Assembly (NCBI GenBank): GCA_018609755.1
Contig: JAHENZ010000087.1
Coordinates: forward strand, 1-41,625
Origin: Salinivenus sp.
Lineage (GTDB): Bacteria; Bacteroidota; Rhodothermia; Rhodothermales; Salinibacteraceae
DNA: 41,625 bases
Direction of reading: 5' to 3'
Shown here in pieces: positions 1 through 7,880 of the stretch. Below the pieces are notes generated by a model, which ran no database searches, was not told the DNA's origin, and was given only the letters and a program-made list of their open reading frames with translations. Within the stretch, counting starts at the first letter, position 1, and every line of letters begins with the position of its first letter. Both the position numbers and the translations under genes were made by a program.

Positions 1-247
1 GGGTCGTCTCGTCGAGCAGGCCGAGCACGTCGGCGGCCTCGTCCGGGTCGAGGCGCGCGAGGAACTGCCGCAGTTGCCCCGTGTCCATGTCCGCAACGAG
101 GGCCTCCCGGACCGACTCGGGCAGGTGAAAGAAAAGATCCCTCTGCTGAACCCCTTTGAGCTGGCGAAAGACCGCCGCCGGTGTGTCGGACTGGGCGAGG
201 TCCTGCTGAATGTCCGCCGATGGGGCGTCGGGCGTGCCTGTAGCCAT
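1..247 (-). CDS. mgtE: MgtE-type magnesium transporter, N-terminal fragment
   Basis: The reverse strand reads from an ATG at 247 to the window edge without a stop, giving about 82 residues; the rest lies outside the window. After an acidic, disordered start, the protein enters an alpha-helical repeat containing LDPDEAADVLGLLDE. This is the typical repeat of the MgtE intracellular N domain, which senses Mg2+ and gates the membrane pore together with CBS domains. Only this cytoplasmic domain is visible, so the CBS and membrane parts cannot be checked. The gene is divergent from the K+ channel gene at 1178 and would add Mg2+ uptake to the neighbouring ion-transport cluster. The family call rests on the repeat motif alone. 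Confidence 0.75.
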   Translation of the reverse strand, partial: MATGTPDAPSADIQQDLAQSDTPAAVFRQLKGVQQRDLFFHLPESVREALVADMDTGQLRQFLARLDPDEAADVLGLLDETT

Positions 248-1177
248 GAATTGTGTGGACTTGTTATAAGTGTCTTTGCACAACAGCGCACCGACGGCTG
301 ATCGCACCGTATGGAGTCGACATGCCGTCTGATTGTCGTGTTGCGGCTTGATACAGACAACCTCGTCATCGTCGCAACGTTCGGTCACGCCCCAGCGCAA
401 AGAACACGCGGGGACTGGCCCACGGCCCCGAGGAGGCCGACGGTGCGCGTACCGATCCGTGAGAACGTACGTGAATGCCTCTTCCGGATGGATGGGGACC
501 GAAGGCGACAACGGATGTCGAAAACGTATACCAACTACTACTGCGTCAACCGTCAATGTTTGGGCATGAAGAGTCCTGACACGCCGCGCACATGTTTTGC
601 GATTCCGCTCAAAATCGCCCTTGTAGCGCCGTTGGACTCCAACGGCGCTACAAACGGGTCGCTCTTTCCAATTTGACCTACCGCAAGAATCATAGCTGAC
701 GCTGCACTACGCAGGAGACGAAAATCAAGGCCTCCCTCCCCACGGCAATTGCATCTTCCTTCTGATACAAAATCCGACTCACGATGTCGGGATCTCAGAA
801 GGTGGATTCGTCCCTGAACGGCGTATAGCGCCCTTTTTGAAGAGATTGGCTCCGCCATGGACCGTCGGATTCCGTATAAAATCGGATGAGACCTCAATCT
901 AGCGTACGCCGGTCGGTCGCCCACACGCCCATACGCCCGTTCATTCGGGCTCAATCCATCAGAAAATCGGCAACTGAGCCACCCTCACCCAGACAAGAGT
1001 CTAACATGCGATAGCCCTGCCTCCCTCTCCCCATCGCGCGATGGGACGAACCCGACATTGCGATACGTGATCCGGACACGGGGAACTTTGCAGTGGGGGC
1101 GAAGGAATTGAATGAACGCCCCGTTCGTCTTTGACGCCTTCCCCCTCAATCCTTTCGGCACCACCGCGCCCCTACCC
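248..1177. other. Long divergent intergenic region, mgtE / K+ channel
   Basis: About 900 bases separate two divergent genes. Several open frames of 70-130 codons exist, but none resembles a protein and they overlap each other on both strands. The only clear structure is a 33-base palindrome at 621-653 (listed separately). The base composition is lower in GC than the flanking genes. Promoters for both flanking genes must lie here, but I could not identify a convincing one. Confidence 0.6.
621..653. repeat. REP-like palindrome with GTAG/CTAC ends
   Basis: The 15-base arm TTGTAGCGCCGTTGG (621-635) is followed by a three-base loop and its exact reverse complement (639-653). The outer GTAG/CTAC ends are shared with the palindrome inside uvrA at 26653-26680, although the inner arms differ. 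A GTAG head is characteristic of some REP elements moved by REP-associated tyrosine transposases. No transposase gene is present in the window, so membership of that class is an inference. Confidence 0.65.
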
Positions 1178-2878
1178 ATGAAAACCATCAGCACCCACCT
1201 CTCCTACTTCCTGAAGGACCGCGAGGTGAAGCGCAACCTGTCCATCCTGCTTCGGTATGTCGTCTTTTTGCTGGTGGTGATTGCCATCTTTACGGTGGTC
1301 TTCCACTTCATCATGCTCTACGTGGAGGGGGAGGAGCACTCCTGGATCACGGGGCTCTACTGGACGCTGACGGTGATGAGCACCCTCGGCTTCGGGGACA
1401 TCACGTTCCAGTCGGACATCGGACGCCTCTTCAGCGTGTTTGTCCTGCTGTCCGGCATCGTGATGCTGCTCATTGTGCTGCCGTTCGCATTCATTCGGTT
1501 CTTCTACGCGCCCTGGCTGGAGTCGCAGATCCAAAACCGAGCCCCCCGTTCCCTCCCCGCCGGCACGTCCAATCACGTCATTCTCACCAACTACGACACG
1601 ATTACACAGGGGGTGGTGCGGCGGCTGGAGCGGGACGAGATTCCGTACGTCGTGCTGGAGCCGGACCCCGTCACCGCCGCCAACCTGTACGTCGACGGGG
1701 TGCAGGTGGTGACCGGCGAGGTAGATGATAAGGCGACTTACGAGGCGGTACGGGCCAACCAGGCGCGGTTCGTACTGGCCAACCACGACGATCAGACAAA
1801 CACAAACGTCACGCTCACGGTGCGCGAGGTGGCCCCGGACGTTCTCCTCGCTGCCCTCGTGAGTGACGACGATTCGCAGGACATCCTGGAGCTGAGCGGG
1901 GCCACGCAGGTGCTCCCAATCAAGCGGTGGCTGGGAGAACAGCTGGCCACCCGCGTGACCGCCCAGTACGGGGAGGTTCATCCCATTGGACAGTACCGCG
2001 ACCTCCGTTTCGCGGAACTGCCGGTGCACCACACCAACCTGGAGGGACAAACCATCCGGGAGGCCCGGCTCCGCGAACGGACGGGTGCTACTGTCGTGGG
2101 GGGCTGGGAGCGCGGGACGCTGCACCCCGTGCGCCCGAACACGCCGCTGGAACCCACGAGCGTGCTGGTCGTGACGGGGACGACCGAGCAACTCCGGACC
2201 CTCAACCGACAAGTCATCTCGGACGAGGAGCTCACCGAGCCGGTCCTCGTCATCGGGGGCGGGAGCGTCGGCGGGGCGGCTGTGCGGGCCCTCCACGAGC
2301 GCGGCGTGCCCGTCCACCTCGTGGAACGGGAGCGCGCTCGCTGTGAGGCGCTTCACCCGTACTGCGCCGCCCAGTTCTGCGGCGACGCGGCCGAGTATTC
2401 CCTGCTGAAGGAGGCGGGAATCGAGACGGCCCCGTCCGTTCTGCTCACCACGCACGACGACGCCACGAACATTCATCTCGCCGCGTACTGCCGTCGCCTG
2501 AATCCGGAGATGCGCGTGGTAAGTCGCATCACCCACCAGCGCAACCTGGAGGCCATCCACCGCGCCGGGGCCGACTTCGTGCTCAGCTACGCCACGCTCG
2601 GGGTTGATGCGGTCTACTCGGCGCTCCGGGGGCGGCGCCTGGTGGTGCTCGGGGAGGGAGTCGACCTCTTCACGCGGGCCGTGCCGCCCTCGCTGCAGGG
2701 CACGACACTGGCCGAGAGCCGCGTGGGGGCGCGCACGGGCCTCAATGTCGTCGCCATCGAGGACGGGGACACGTTTGAGACCGAGCTCACCGGTGAGACC
2801 GTACTTCCGTCGGACGGGAATCTGCTGTTGATTGGATCCGACGAGCAAATGGATGCGTTCGCCGACCTCTACGAATAA
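1178..2878 (+). CDS. Two-TM K+ channel with tandem RCK (TrkA) domains
   Basis: A 566-residue inner-membrane potassium channel. Residues about 20-50 form the first membrane helix. A pore loop with STLGFGD (a TVGYG-type selectivity filter) and a second helix follow up to about residue 105. Two cytoplasmic RCK modules, each TrkA_N plus TrkA_C, fill the rest. The second RCK has a good dinucleotide motif (VIGGGSVGG). The first has VILTNYDTITQG and has lost the GxGxxG glycines, as in MthK/BK-like RCK1 domains. An in-frame ATG at 1112 would add 22 residues. I prefer 1178 because MKTISTHLSYFLKD leads directly into the first helix. The gene is first in a plus-strand series of K+ and amino-acid transporters. 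Direction of flux (leak or efflux) cannot be read from sequence. Confidence 0.88.
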   Translation: MKTISTHLSYFLKDREVKRNLSILLRYVVFLLVVIAIFTVVFHFIMLYVEGEEHSWITGLYWTLTVMSTLGFGDITFQSDIGRLFSVFVLLSGIVMLLIVLPFAFIRFFYAPWLESQIQNRAPRSLPAGTSNHVILTNYDTITQGVVRRLERDEIPYVVLEPDPVTAANLYVDGVQVVTGEVDDKATYEAVRANQARFVLANHDDQTNTNVTLTVREVAPDVLLAALVSDDDSQDILELSGATQVLPIKRWLGEQLATRVTAQYGEVHPIGQYRDLRFAELPVHHTNLEGQTIREARLRERTGATVVGGWERGTLHPVRPNTPLEPTSVLVVTGTTEQLRTLNRQVISDEELTEPVLVIGGGSVGGAAVRALHERGVPVHLVERERARCEALHPYCAAQFCGDAAEYSLLKEAGIETAPSVLLTTHDDATNIHLAAYCRRLNPEMRVVSRITHQRNLEAIHRAGADFVLSYATLGVDAVYSALRGRRLVVLGEGVDLFTRAVPPSLQGTTLAESRVGARTGLNVVAIEDGDTFETELTGETVLPSDGNLLLIGSDEQMDAFADLYE

Positions 2879-2934
2879 CGCGGGGTCCGGCCTCCGAGTC
2901 ATCACGTCCTCTTTTCACGGTTTCCGAAATTGTC

Positions 2935-4977
2935 GTGGCCGAACAAGCGGGCTTTGAGCGGAATGTCGGGCTCTTTATGGCCGTTATGATCGGCATCGGG
3001 GCCATGATGGGGCCGGGGGTCTTCGCTCTGCCCAGTGAGGTCGCCGGATCGGTGGGGCCGCTGGGCATTGTGGCCTATCTGTTGATGGGCGGGCTCACGC
3101 TCTTCACGGCCCTCAGCTACAGCGAGCTGGGGGCGGCCATTCCCATTGCCGGCGGGGGCTACTCGTTCGTGAGCCGTACGCTGCCCGACCCAGTGGCCTT
3201 TCTCACGGGCTGGTTCTTCTGGATCGGCAACACGCTGGCCTGCTCGCTCTACGTGGTCATCTTTGCGCTCACGATCAAGAACTACTTTTTCCCCGAGCTC
3301 AGTGTAATTCTCGTGGTGGTGGCGACGACGGCCGTGTTTACGGCCTCCAACTACCGCGGGCAGGCCGAGGCGCTGAAGGTGATCACGGTGATGAACATTG
3401 TCGAGCTGGTCATCCTGCTGGGGGTGGGGGTGCTCGGCGTGCTGCAGGTAGAGCCGGCCAACCTGGAGCCGTTTGCGCCGATGGGGCTGGGCCCGCTCAT
3501 TCCCACAATGGGCATGATCTACATCTCGTACGTGGGGTTCGACCTCATCACCGTAGCCGCCGAGGAAATCGTCGAACCGGCCAAAAACATTCCGCGGGCC
3601 ATTCTCATCACCCTCGGCGTGGGCGTCGGCATCTACGTGCTGCTCCTCTACGTGATGATGGGCGTCGTGAACTACGCCGACCTGGCGCAGACGAGCACGC
3701 CGTTTATCTTCGTGGCCGACCACCTCTTCGGTCCCTGGGGTCGCTGGGCGGGGGTGGTGGCGACGATCATGGCGAGTCTCTCGGCCTTCAGCGTCACGCT
3801 GGGCGCCAGCTCGCGCGTGCTCTTTGCGCTCGGCCGCGACGGCTACGTGCCCAGCGTCCTCGCGCGCCTGCATCCGACGCACAATACCCCGCACATTGCG
3901 CTCTTCGTGTGTGCCGGGCTCGTCACGATCCTCGGCGCGTCGGGCATCGTGCGGCTTCTGGCGTCGGCCAGCAGCTTCGGCTACCTGATCGCCATCGGCG
4001 TCGTCAACTACGCCGTCATCGCCCTTCACCAGAAGATGCCGGCCCTGCGGCGCCCGTTCAAGATTATCCTCTACCCGACGGTGCCCATTCTGGGCCTCGT
4101 CTCGTGCTGGTTCTTCGTCCCGACGCTGGAGGTCAACAGCCTGATTCTCGGAAGTGGACTGACGGTCGTCGGCGGCGTGCTTTATTTTCTGCAGCCGGGC
4201 AACCGGGACGTGTTTTCCGGACTCCCGGCCGTGCTCCATCGTCTACGCCTTCGCATTCAAGCCTACTGGAGGCCTCACATGAATGTCCTCATCATCGGCG
4301 GCGGGAGTCAGGGCCGCAACATTGCCGACCGCCTGCTTACGCAAGACGAGTTTCGGATGGTCTTTCGGTCGTCCGAGTACCAGCTCACCTTTATCGAACA
4401 GAACGAGGGGCGCTGCGAGGAGCTGGAGCAGCGCTACAACGTCCCCATCTTCCAGGGCGACGGCACCAAACAGGAGGTGCTGGAGCAGACCGAGCCCCAT
4501 AAGATGGACGTGGCCATCGCCGCGACCAACGACGACGAGCGCAACACGATCGTGGCGCTGCAGGCCAAGCGGCTCGGCATCGAACGGGTCATTGCCATTG
4601 CGCGAGACCCGGACTACGTGTCGCTGATGGAGGACAGCGGCATCGTGTGTATCAGCGCGCCCTACGCCACGGCGGCGATGGTGGAAAACTACCTGGACCG
4701 GCCCGGCGTGGCCGACCTCTTCGAAATCGAAACCGGGGTGGCCAGTCTCATCGACATGGAGGTGCCGGACGACGGACGGGTCGTTGGGCAGAAAATTCAG
4801 GACATCGACATCCCCGAGCAGTGCGTGGTGGCGGCCATCATCCGGGGAGAGGAGTTCGTCGTTCCGCGAGGAAACACGGAAGTGCACGGAGGCGATCACG
4901 TCGTGTTTGTGGGGCCCAGCGAGGCCATTCAGACGGCCCACGACATCTTTTCCGCCGAAGCGGAAGCGGCGGCGTAG
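2935..4977 (+). CDS. APC-family amino-acid permease fused to an RCK domain
   Basis: A 680-residue protein starting at GTG 2935, 56 bases after the channel gene. Residues 1-435 are an APC permease: the first helix carries the IGIGAMMGPGVFALP substrate-binding loop, and about 12 hydrophobic segments follow. Residues 449-570 form a TrkA_N Rossmann fold beginning NVLIIGGGSQGRNIA, and 590-675 a TrkA_C domain. The permease probably moves cationic or other amino acids across the inner membrane, gated by nucleotide binding to the tail. The RCK part begins exactly at an internal ATG (4279) preceded by GGAGG, so a separate soluble RCK product is conceivable. No Shine-Dalgarno is seen at 2935. The transport substrate is not predictable from sequence. 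Confidence 0.88.
   Translation: MAEQAGFERNVGLFMAVMIGIGAMMGPGVFALPSEVAGSVGPLGIVAYLLMGGLTLFTALSYSELGAAIPIAGGGYSFVSRTLPDPVAFLTGWFFWIGNTLACSLYVVIFALTIKNYFFPELSVILVVVATTAVFTASNYRGQAEALKVITVMNIVELVILLGVGVLGVLQVEPANLEPFAPMGLGPLIPTMGMIYISYVGFDLITVAAEEIVEPAKNIPRAILITLGVGVGIYVLLLYVMMGVVNYADLAQTSTPFIFVADHLFGPWGRWAGVVATIMASLSAFSVTLGASSRVLFALGRDGYVPSVLARLHPTHNTPHIALFVCAGLVTILGASGIVRLLASASSFGYLIAIGVVNYAVIALHQKMPALRRPFKIILYPTVPILGLVSCWFFVPTLEVNSLILGSGLTVVGGVLYFLQPGNRDVFSGLPAVLHRLRLRIQAYWRPHMNVLIIGGGSQGRNIADRLLTQDEFRMVFRSSEYQLTFIEQNEGRCEELEQRYNVPIFQGDGTKQEVLEQTEPHKMDVAIAATNDDERNTIVALQAKRLGIERVIAIARDPDYVSLMEDSGIVCISAPYATAAMVENYLDRPGVADLFEIETGVASLIDMEVPDDGRVVGQKIQDIDIPEQCVVAAIIRGEEFVVPRGNTEVHGGDHVVFVGPSEAIQTAHDIFSAEAEAAA
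4268..4281 (+). promoter_or_regulatory. Internal ribosome-binding site and ATG at RCK boundary
   Basis: GGAGG at 4268-4272 lies six bases before an in-frame ATG at 4279. This ATG is the first residue of the RCK part of the permease fusion. Most genes in this window show no Shine-Dalgarno, so its position at the domain border stands out. The same bases also encode Trp-Arg-Pro-His in the linker, so chance is possible. Confidence 0.35.
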
Positions 4978-5017
4978 CGGGGAACGCCAGATTCCCGGAT
5001 GTGAGTGGGGGGCGATG

Positions 5018-5536
5018 TCACGGAGCGTTCGACGGGGCCGGACGCTCGAACGTCATCCGTTCGTCGGGCACGGCCGGCCCTTCCACAACAATGCTGTCGT
5101 CGTAGACGGTAATGTTGGTTCGTGAACTTGCGAGGACCGACGACATGTCGGGTTTCATCGTAAAAGGTACCATGAGGCGGGGCCCGTCGCTGCCAGTGGG
5201 GTAGAGGCGGAGTTCGTGAGTGGAGCCTACCGAGTATTTCTCGAAGGCTTTCGTGACGAAGCCTCCCTCTAAGGCATTGGGCTACCACTGGGCCGAACGG
5301 GGCGTCTCGACGAGAAAGTTTTCAGAAACGGGACGCTCGTCCGTGTTATCCTCGAAGCCGACGTTGAGCAGGATGGCTCGATCGGACGTTGCTTCTGTAT
5401 CGGCGGTGGATTGGTTCGAGGCCTCGTCGGGGCCGCGCCCCAGGGGGCCGAAACCGATGGCGGCGACGCCGAGAACGAGGACGGCGGGGACGAGGAGAGA
5501 GCGAACGGGTGATCGACGAGTCCCGGTTGCGGGCAC
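5018..5536 (-). pseudogene. Membrane-anchored periplasmic protein interrupted by one TAG
   Basis: From ATG 5536 the minus strand encodes an arginine-containing N terminus and one membrane segment (LLVPAVLVLGVAAIGFG). A periplasmic part follows, reaching an in-frame TAG at 5282-5284. The same frame then continues for 87 more codons to a TGA at 5018-5020. That downstream stretch looks coding: EGGFVTKAFEKYSVGSTHEL, then RLYPTGSDGPRLMVPF and an acidic tail. The full frame would give 172 codons. It follows the DUF3124 gene by 46 bases on the same strand and may be co-transcribed with it. Possible explanations are a nonsense mutation, a sequencing error, or readthrough. I do not recognise the family. 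Confidence 0.6.
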
Positions 5537-5582
5537 GTGCGGAACGGTTTGTTGATGGTTGACGGGAATAGCCGAACGGGAG

Positions 5583-6206
5583 CTATGGACCCGTCTGTGA
5601 CCGAGAAAGGGAGTCGGGCCGAGCGGAGACCGGGACGCGATCCTCGTACAACACGCGGGCCGGACTCCGGAAGGAAATGCCCTGCGTCGACTCGGTGGTG
5701 ATCATGACGGTCTCTACGACCGGCGGCGGCACCGGCGTCTCGGCGTGCCACCGTACCAGGAAGTTGGCGCCGACGCCGCCTCGAATGTCGTCCTGCTCCA
5801 CGACAATGTACGTCGAGGCGAGAGGATCGAGTACACGCGTCGTGTCCAGATAGTCCCGCACGTGATTCCCACTGCTGTCGTAGTACTCGATCGCCGAGAG
5901 CTCGATGGGCGATTCCGGACTCGTGTTGCGGAGGCTGAGGGTCGTGGCGAGGTTCATCGACCGCTGGGCGTCCCGAATGTAGATGTGGGAGTAGGCCGGA
6001 ACGTAGAGAGTTTGGCTGCGGACGAGCTTCGGAGGCGTACCGCGGTCGTAGGAGGAAGGGGAAGTCGTCGATAGACTGTCGAGGTGGGAGGGCGGCGGCT
6101 GAACGTTGGGCGGGGCCGATTCGGGAGATTCGCAGGCCGTTCCGAGGATGCCCAGCAAGAGGCCGCCCACACAAAACAACAGAGAAGAGGGTCGAAGGAG
6201 GAGCAT
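5583..6206 (-). CDS. DUF3124 family lipoprotein
   Basis: A 207-residue exported lipoprotein. The chosen start at 6206 places a short hydrophobic signal (LLFCVGGLLLGILGTAC) and a lipobox cysteine near residue 27. A longer frame from 6356 would bury this signal in an arginine-rich extension. After a Pro/Ser-rich linker, residues about 65-190 match DUF3124 in pattern: YVPAYSHIYIRD, then SLRNTSPESPIELSAIEYYD, and DPLASTYIVVEQDD. The function of this family is unknown; it is a beta-rich periplasmic domain. The gene is divergent from trkA and upstream of the amber-interrupted gene. Its position within the ion-transport island suggests, but does not prove, a periplasmic role connected with salt adaptation. 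Confidence 0.75.
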   Translation of the reverse strand: MLLLRPSSLLFCVGGLLLGILGTACESPESAPPNVQPPPSHLDSLSTTSPSSYDRGTPPKLVRSQTLYVPAYSHIYIRDAQRSMNLATTLSLRNTSPESPIELSAIEYYDSSGNHVRDYLDTTRVLDPLASTYIVVEQDDIRGGVGANFLVRWHAETPVPPPVVETVMITTESTQGISFRSPARVLYEDRVPVSARPDSLSRSQTGP

Positions 6207-6441
6207 GCTGGGCAGATGAAAAAGACGGAACCATGCCGGATAGGGCCGAACATATCTCCGGAGGAGGCGGGCGGTTCCGGAGTCGGAAGCGGGCGTCCGT
6301 CGTGAGTTCTCTGTAAGAAGGAGAGAATCCCTTCTCCGACTGCCTTCGAGACGCATGTCGTTGCGGTGACCTCACACGTTCTCCGTTGCAGTTTCGGTCG
6401 TTGTCGATAATCTTTCGGCGTGGAGCTGTTTTTTTCCCGAC

Positions 6442-6456
6442 TAATGACCGTCATTA
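6442..6456. promoter_or_regulatory. Perfect inverted repeat abutting the trkA start codon
   Basis: TAATGAC (6442-6448), one central C, and GTCATTA (6450-6456) form a 7-1-7 inverted repeat that ends at the base before the trkA ATG (6457). It is AT-rich within a GC-rich region and is preceded by a T-run. The form suits a dimeric repressor operator; a small hairpin at the start codon is the alternative. No regulator gene is adjacent. Confidence 0.45.
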
Positions 6457-7797
6457 ATGAAAGTCGTCGTTATTGGCGTTGGGCAGGTGGGCCGCAGCGT
6501 GGCCCATGCGCTCGCCCAGGACCATCAGGTCGTTGCCGTCGACAAAAATCCCGAGCGTCTCGATTCGCTCCGGGCCGAGGCGGACGTGCTTACGTATGAA
6601 GGCAACGGCGCCAAGCTCGACGTCCTCCAGACGGCGGGCGTTCAGGACGCCGACCTCGTGATTGGAAGCACGAGCGACGACCGGAGTAACATTCTGATCT
6701 GCAGTACGGCCCGGGCCCTTCACGGGGACGCGTTCACCATTGCCCGCGTCGCCGAGACCGAATACCTCGCCACTTGGTCGCAGCTGCGCGAAGCGTTCAA
6801 CGTTGACTTTATGGTCGGGGCCGACCACCTTACGGCCCGAAGCATCGTGGAGGTGGCCGGTCTTCCGACGGCCCGGGACGTCGAATACTTCGGCCAGGGG
6901 CGAGTCGTCATGGCCGAGTTCACCATTCCCGAGGGGAGTCCGATTGCGGGGAAAACCGTACAGACGCTCGACTTGAGCGACGCCGTCAACCTCGTCGCCG
7001 TGTTCGACGACGATTCCATGGAGATCGTTCGGGGGTCCACCCGGCTGAAGGCCGACACTCGGCTGCTGGTGATCGGGCGGCCGAGTCAGGTCGAGAGGTT
7101 TGGGAGTCGGCTCGTCCCGAAGACGCAGCTGAAAGAGACGCGCCACGTCATGATTCTGGGCGGCGGCGAGATTGGATATCAGACCGCCCGCCTGCTCGAA
7201 CAGCGCGGCCTCCAACCGAGCCTCGTCGAGAGAGACCCGGACCGCGCACAGGAGCTCGCTCAGGAACTGCCCGACACGTTGGTGCTCCAGAACGATGCGA
7301 CGGACCCGGACTTTCTGCGCCGGGAGGGTGTATCGGACGCCGACCTCGTGGTCTCTGCCCTCACGCCGGACGAGCGGAATCTCCTTGCGTCGGTTCTGAG
7401 TCGCGAACTCGGCGCCAACAAGGTCCTTTCGGTGGTCCACAACGGCGCCTACGAATCGGTCTTTACGTGCAGCGGCATCGACGCTATCGTGAATCCGCGC
7501 CGGGAAGTCATCGAGGAAATCCTTCGTCACACTCGCGACCGGGACGTCGAGAAAATCACGTTCGTCGAGCACGAACGGGGCGAGGTGGTCGAAATTGAGC
7601 TCGACGCGGAGAGCCTGCTCGTGGGCCGTCCCCTCCAGGAGGCTGTGGACGAGGTTCCTCACAATTTCGTGCTCGGGGCGGTCGTTCGAGACGAGGACGT
7701 CCTCACGCCTCGGGGTCAGAGCGTCCTGCAGGCGGGTGACCACGTCGTCATGTTTGTCGACGCGGAGGTGGCCGACGAGGTGCTGGAGGCGATATAG
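6457..7797 (+). CDS. trkA: Trk potassium uptake regulatory subunit TrkA
   Basis: A 446-residue soluble protein with two RCK modules in the TrkA order. The first TrkA_N (residues 1-130) begins KVVVIGVGQVGRSVA with an intact GxGxxG, followed by a TrkA_C domain. The second TrkA_N begins HVMILGGGEIGYQTA at about residue 228, and a second TrkA_C ends the protein. Length is close to the family norm of about 458. TrkA binds NAD(H)/ATP on the cytoplasmic face and gates the TrkH channel. trkH lies 83 bases downstream on the same strand, so the pair is probably one operon. A 15-base inverted repeat sits directly before the ATG. No Shine-Dalgarno is visible. Confidence 0.95.
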   Translation: MKVVVIGVGQVGRSVAHALAQDHQVVAVDKNPERLDSLRAEADVLTYEGNGAKLDVLQTAGVQDADLVIGSTSDDRSNILICSTARALHGDAFTIARVAETEYLATWSQLREAFNVDFMVGADHLTARSIVEVAGLPTARDVEYFGQGRVVMAEFTIPEGSPIAGKTVQTLDLSDAVNLVAVFDDDSMEIVRGSTRLKADTRLLVIGRPSQVERFGSRLVPKTQLKETRHVMILGGGEIGYQTARLLEQRGLQPSLVERDPDRAQELAQELPDTLVLQNDATDPDFLRREGVSDADLVVSALTPDERNLLASVLSRELGANKVLSVVHNGAYESVFTCSGIDAIVNPRREVIEEILRHTRDRDVEKITFVEHERGEVVEIELDAESLLVGRPLQEAVDEVPHNFVLGAVVRDEDVLTPRGQSVLQAGDHVVMFVDAEVADEVLEAI

Positions 7798-7880
7798 CGC
7801 TGCCTGAATCGAGCGTTTCGACCCCCTCTGCGTTCGATCGAGCGACATTCTGAATTGACACATCAATTGAGTACCGCGAT

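Noticed and set aside
553-954. 133-codon minus-strand frame in the intergenic region
   Set aside because: It runs through the palindrome at 621-653, has no recognisable protein features and overlaps other equal-quality frames.
1172-2905. Long minus-strand open frame (577 codons) opposite the K+ channel gene
   Set aside because: It is the antisense shadow of a well-supported gene, rich in His/Arg/Gly with no domain pattern; long antisense frames are common in GC-rich DNA.
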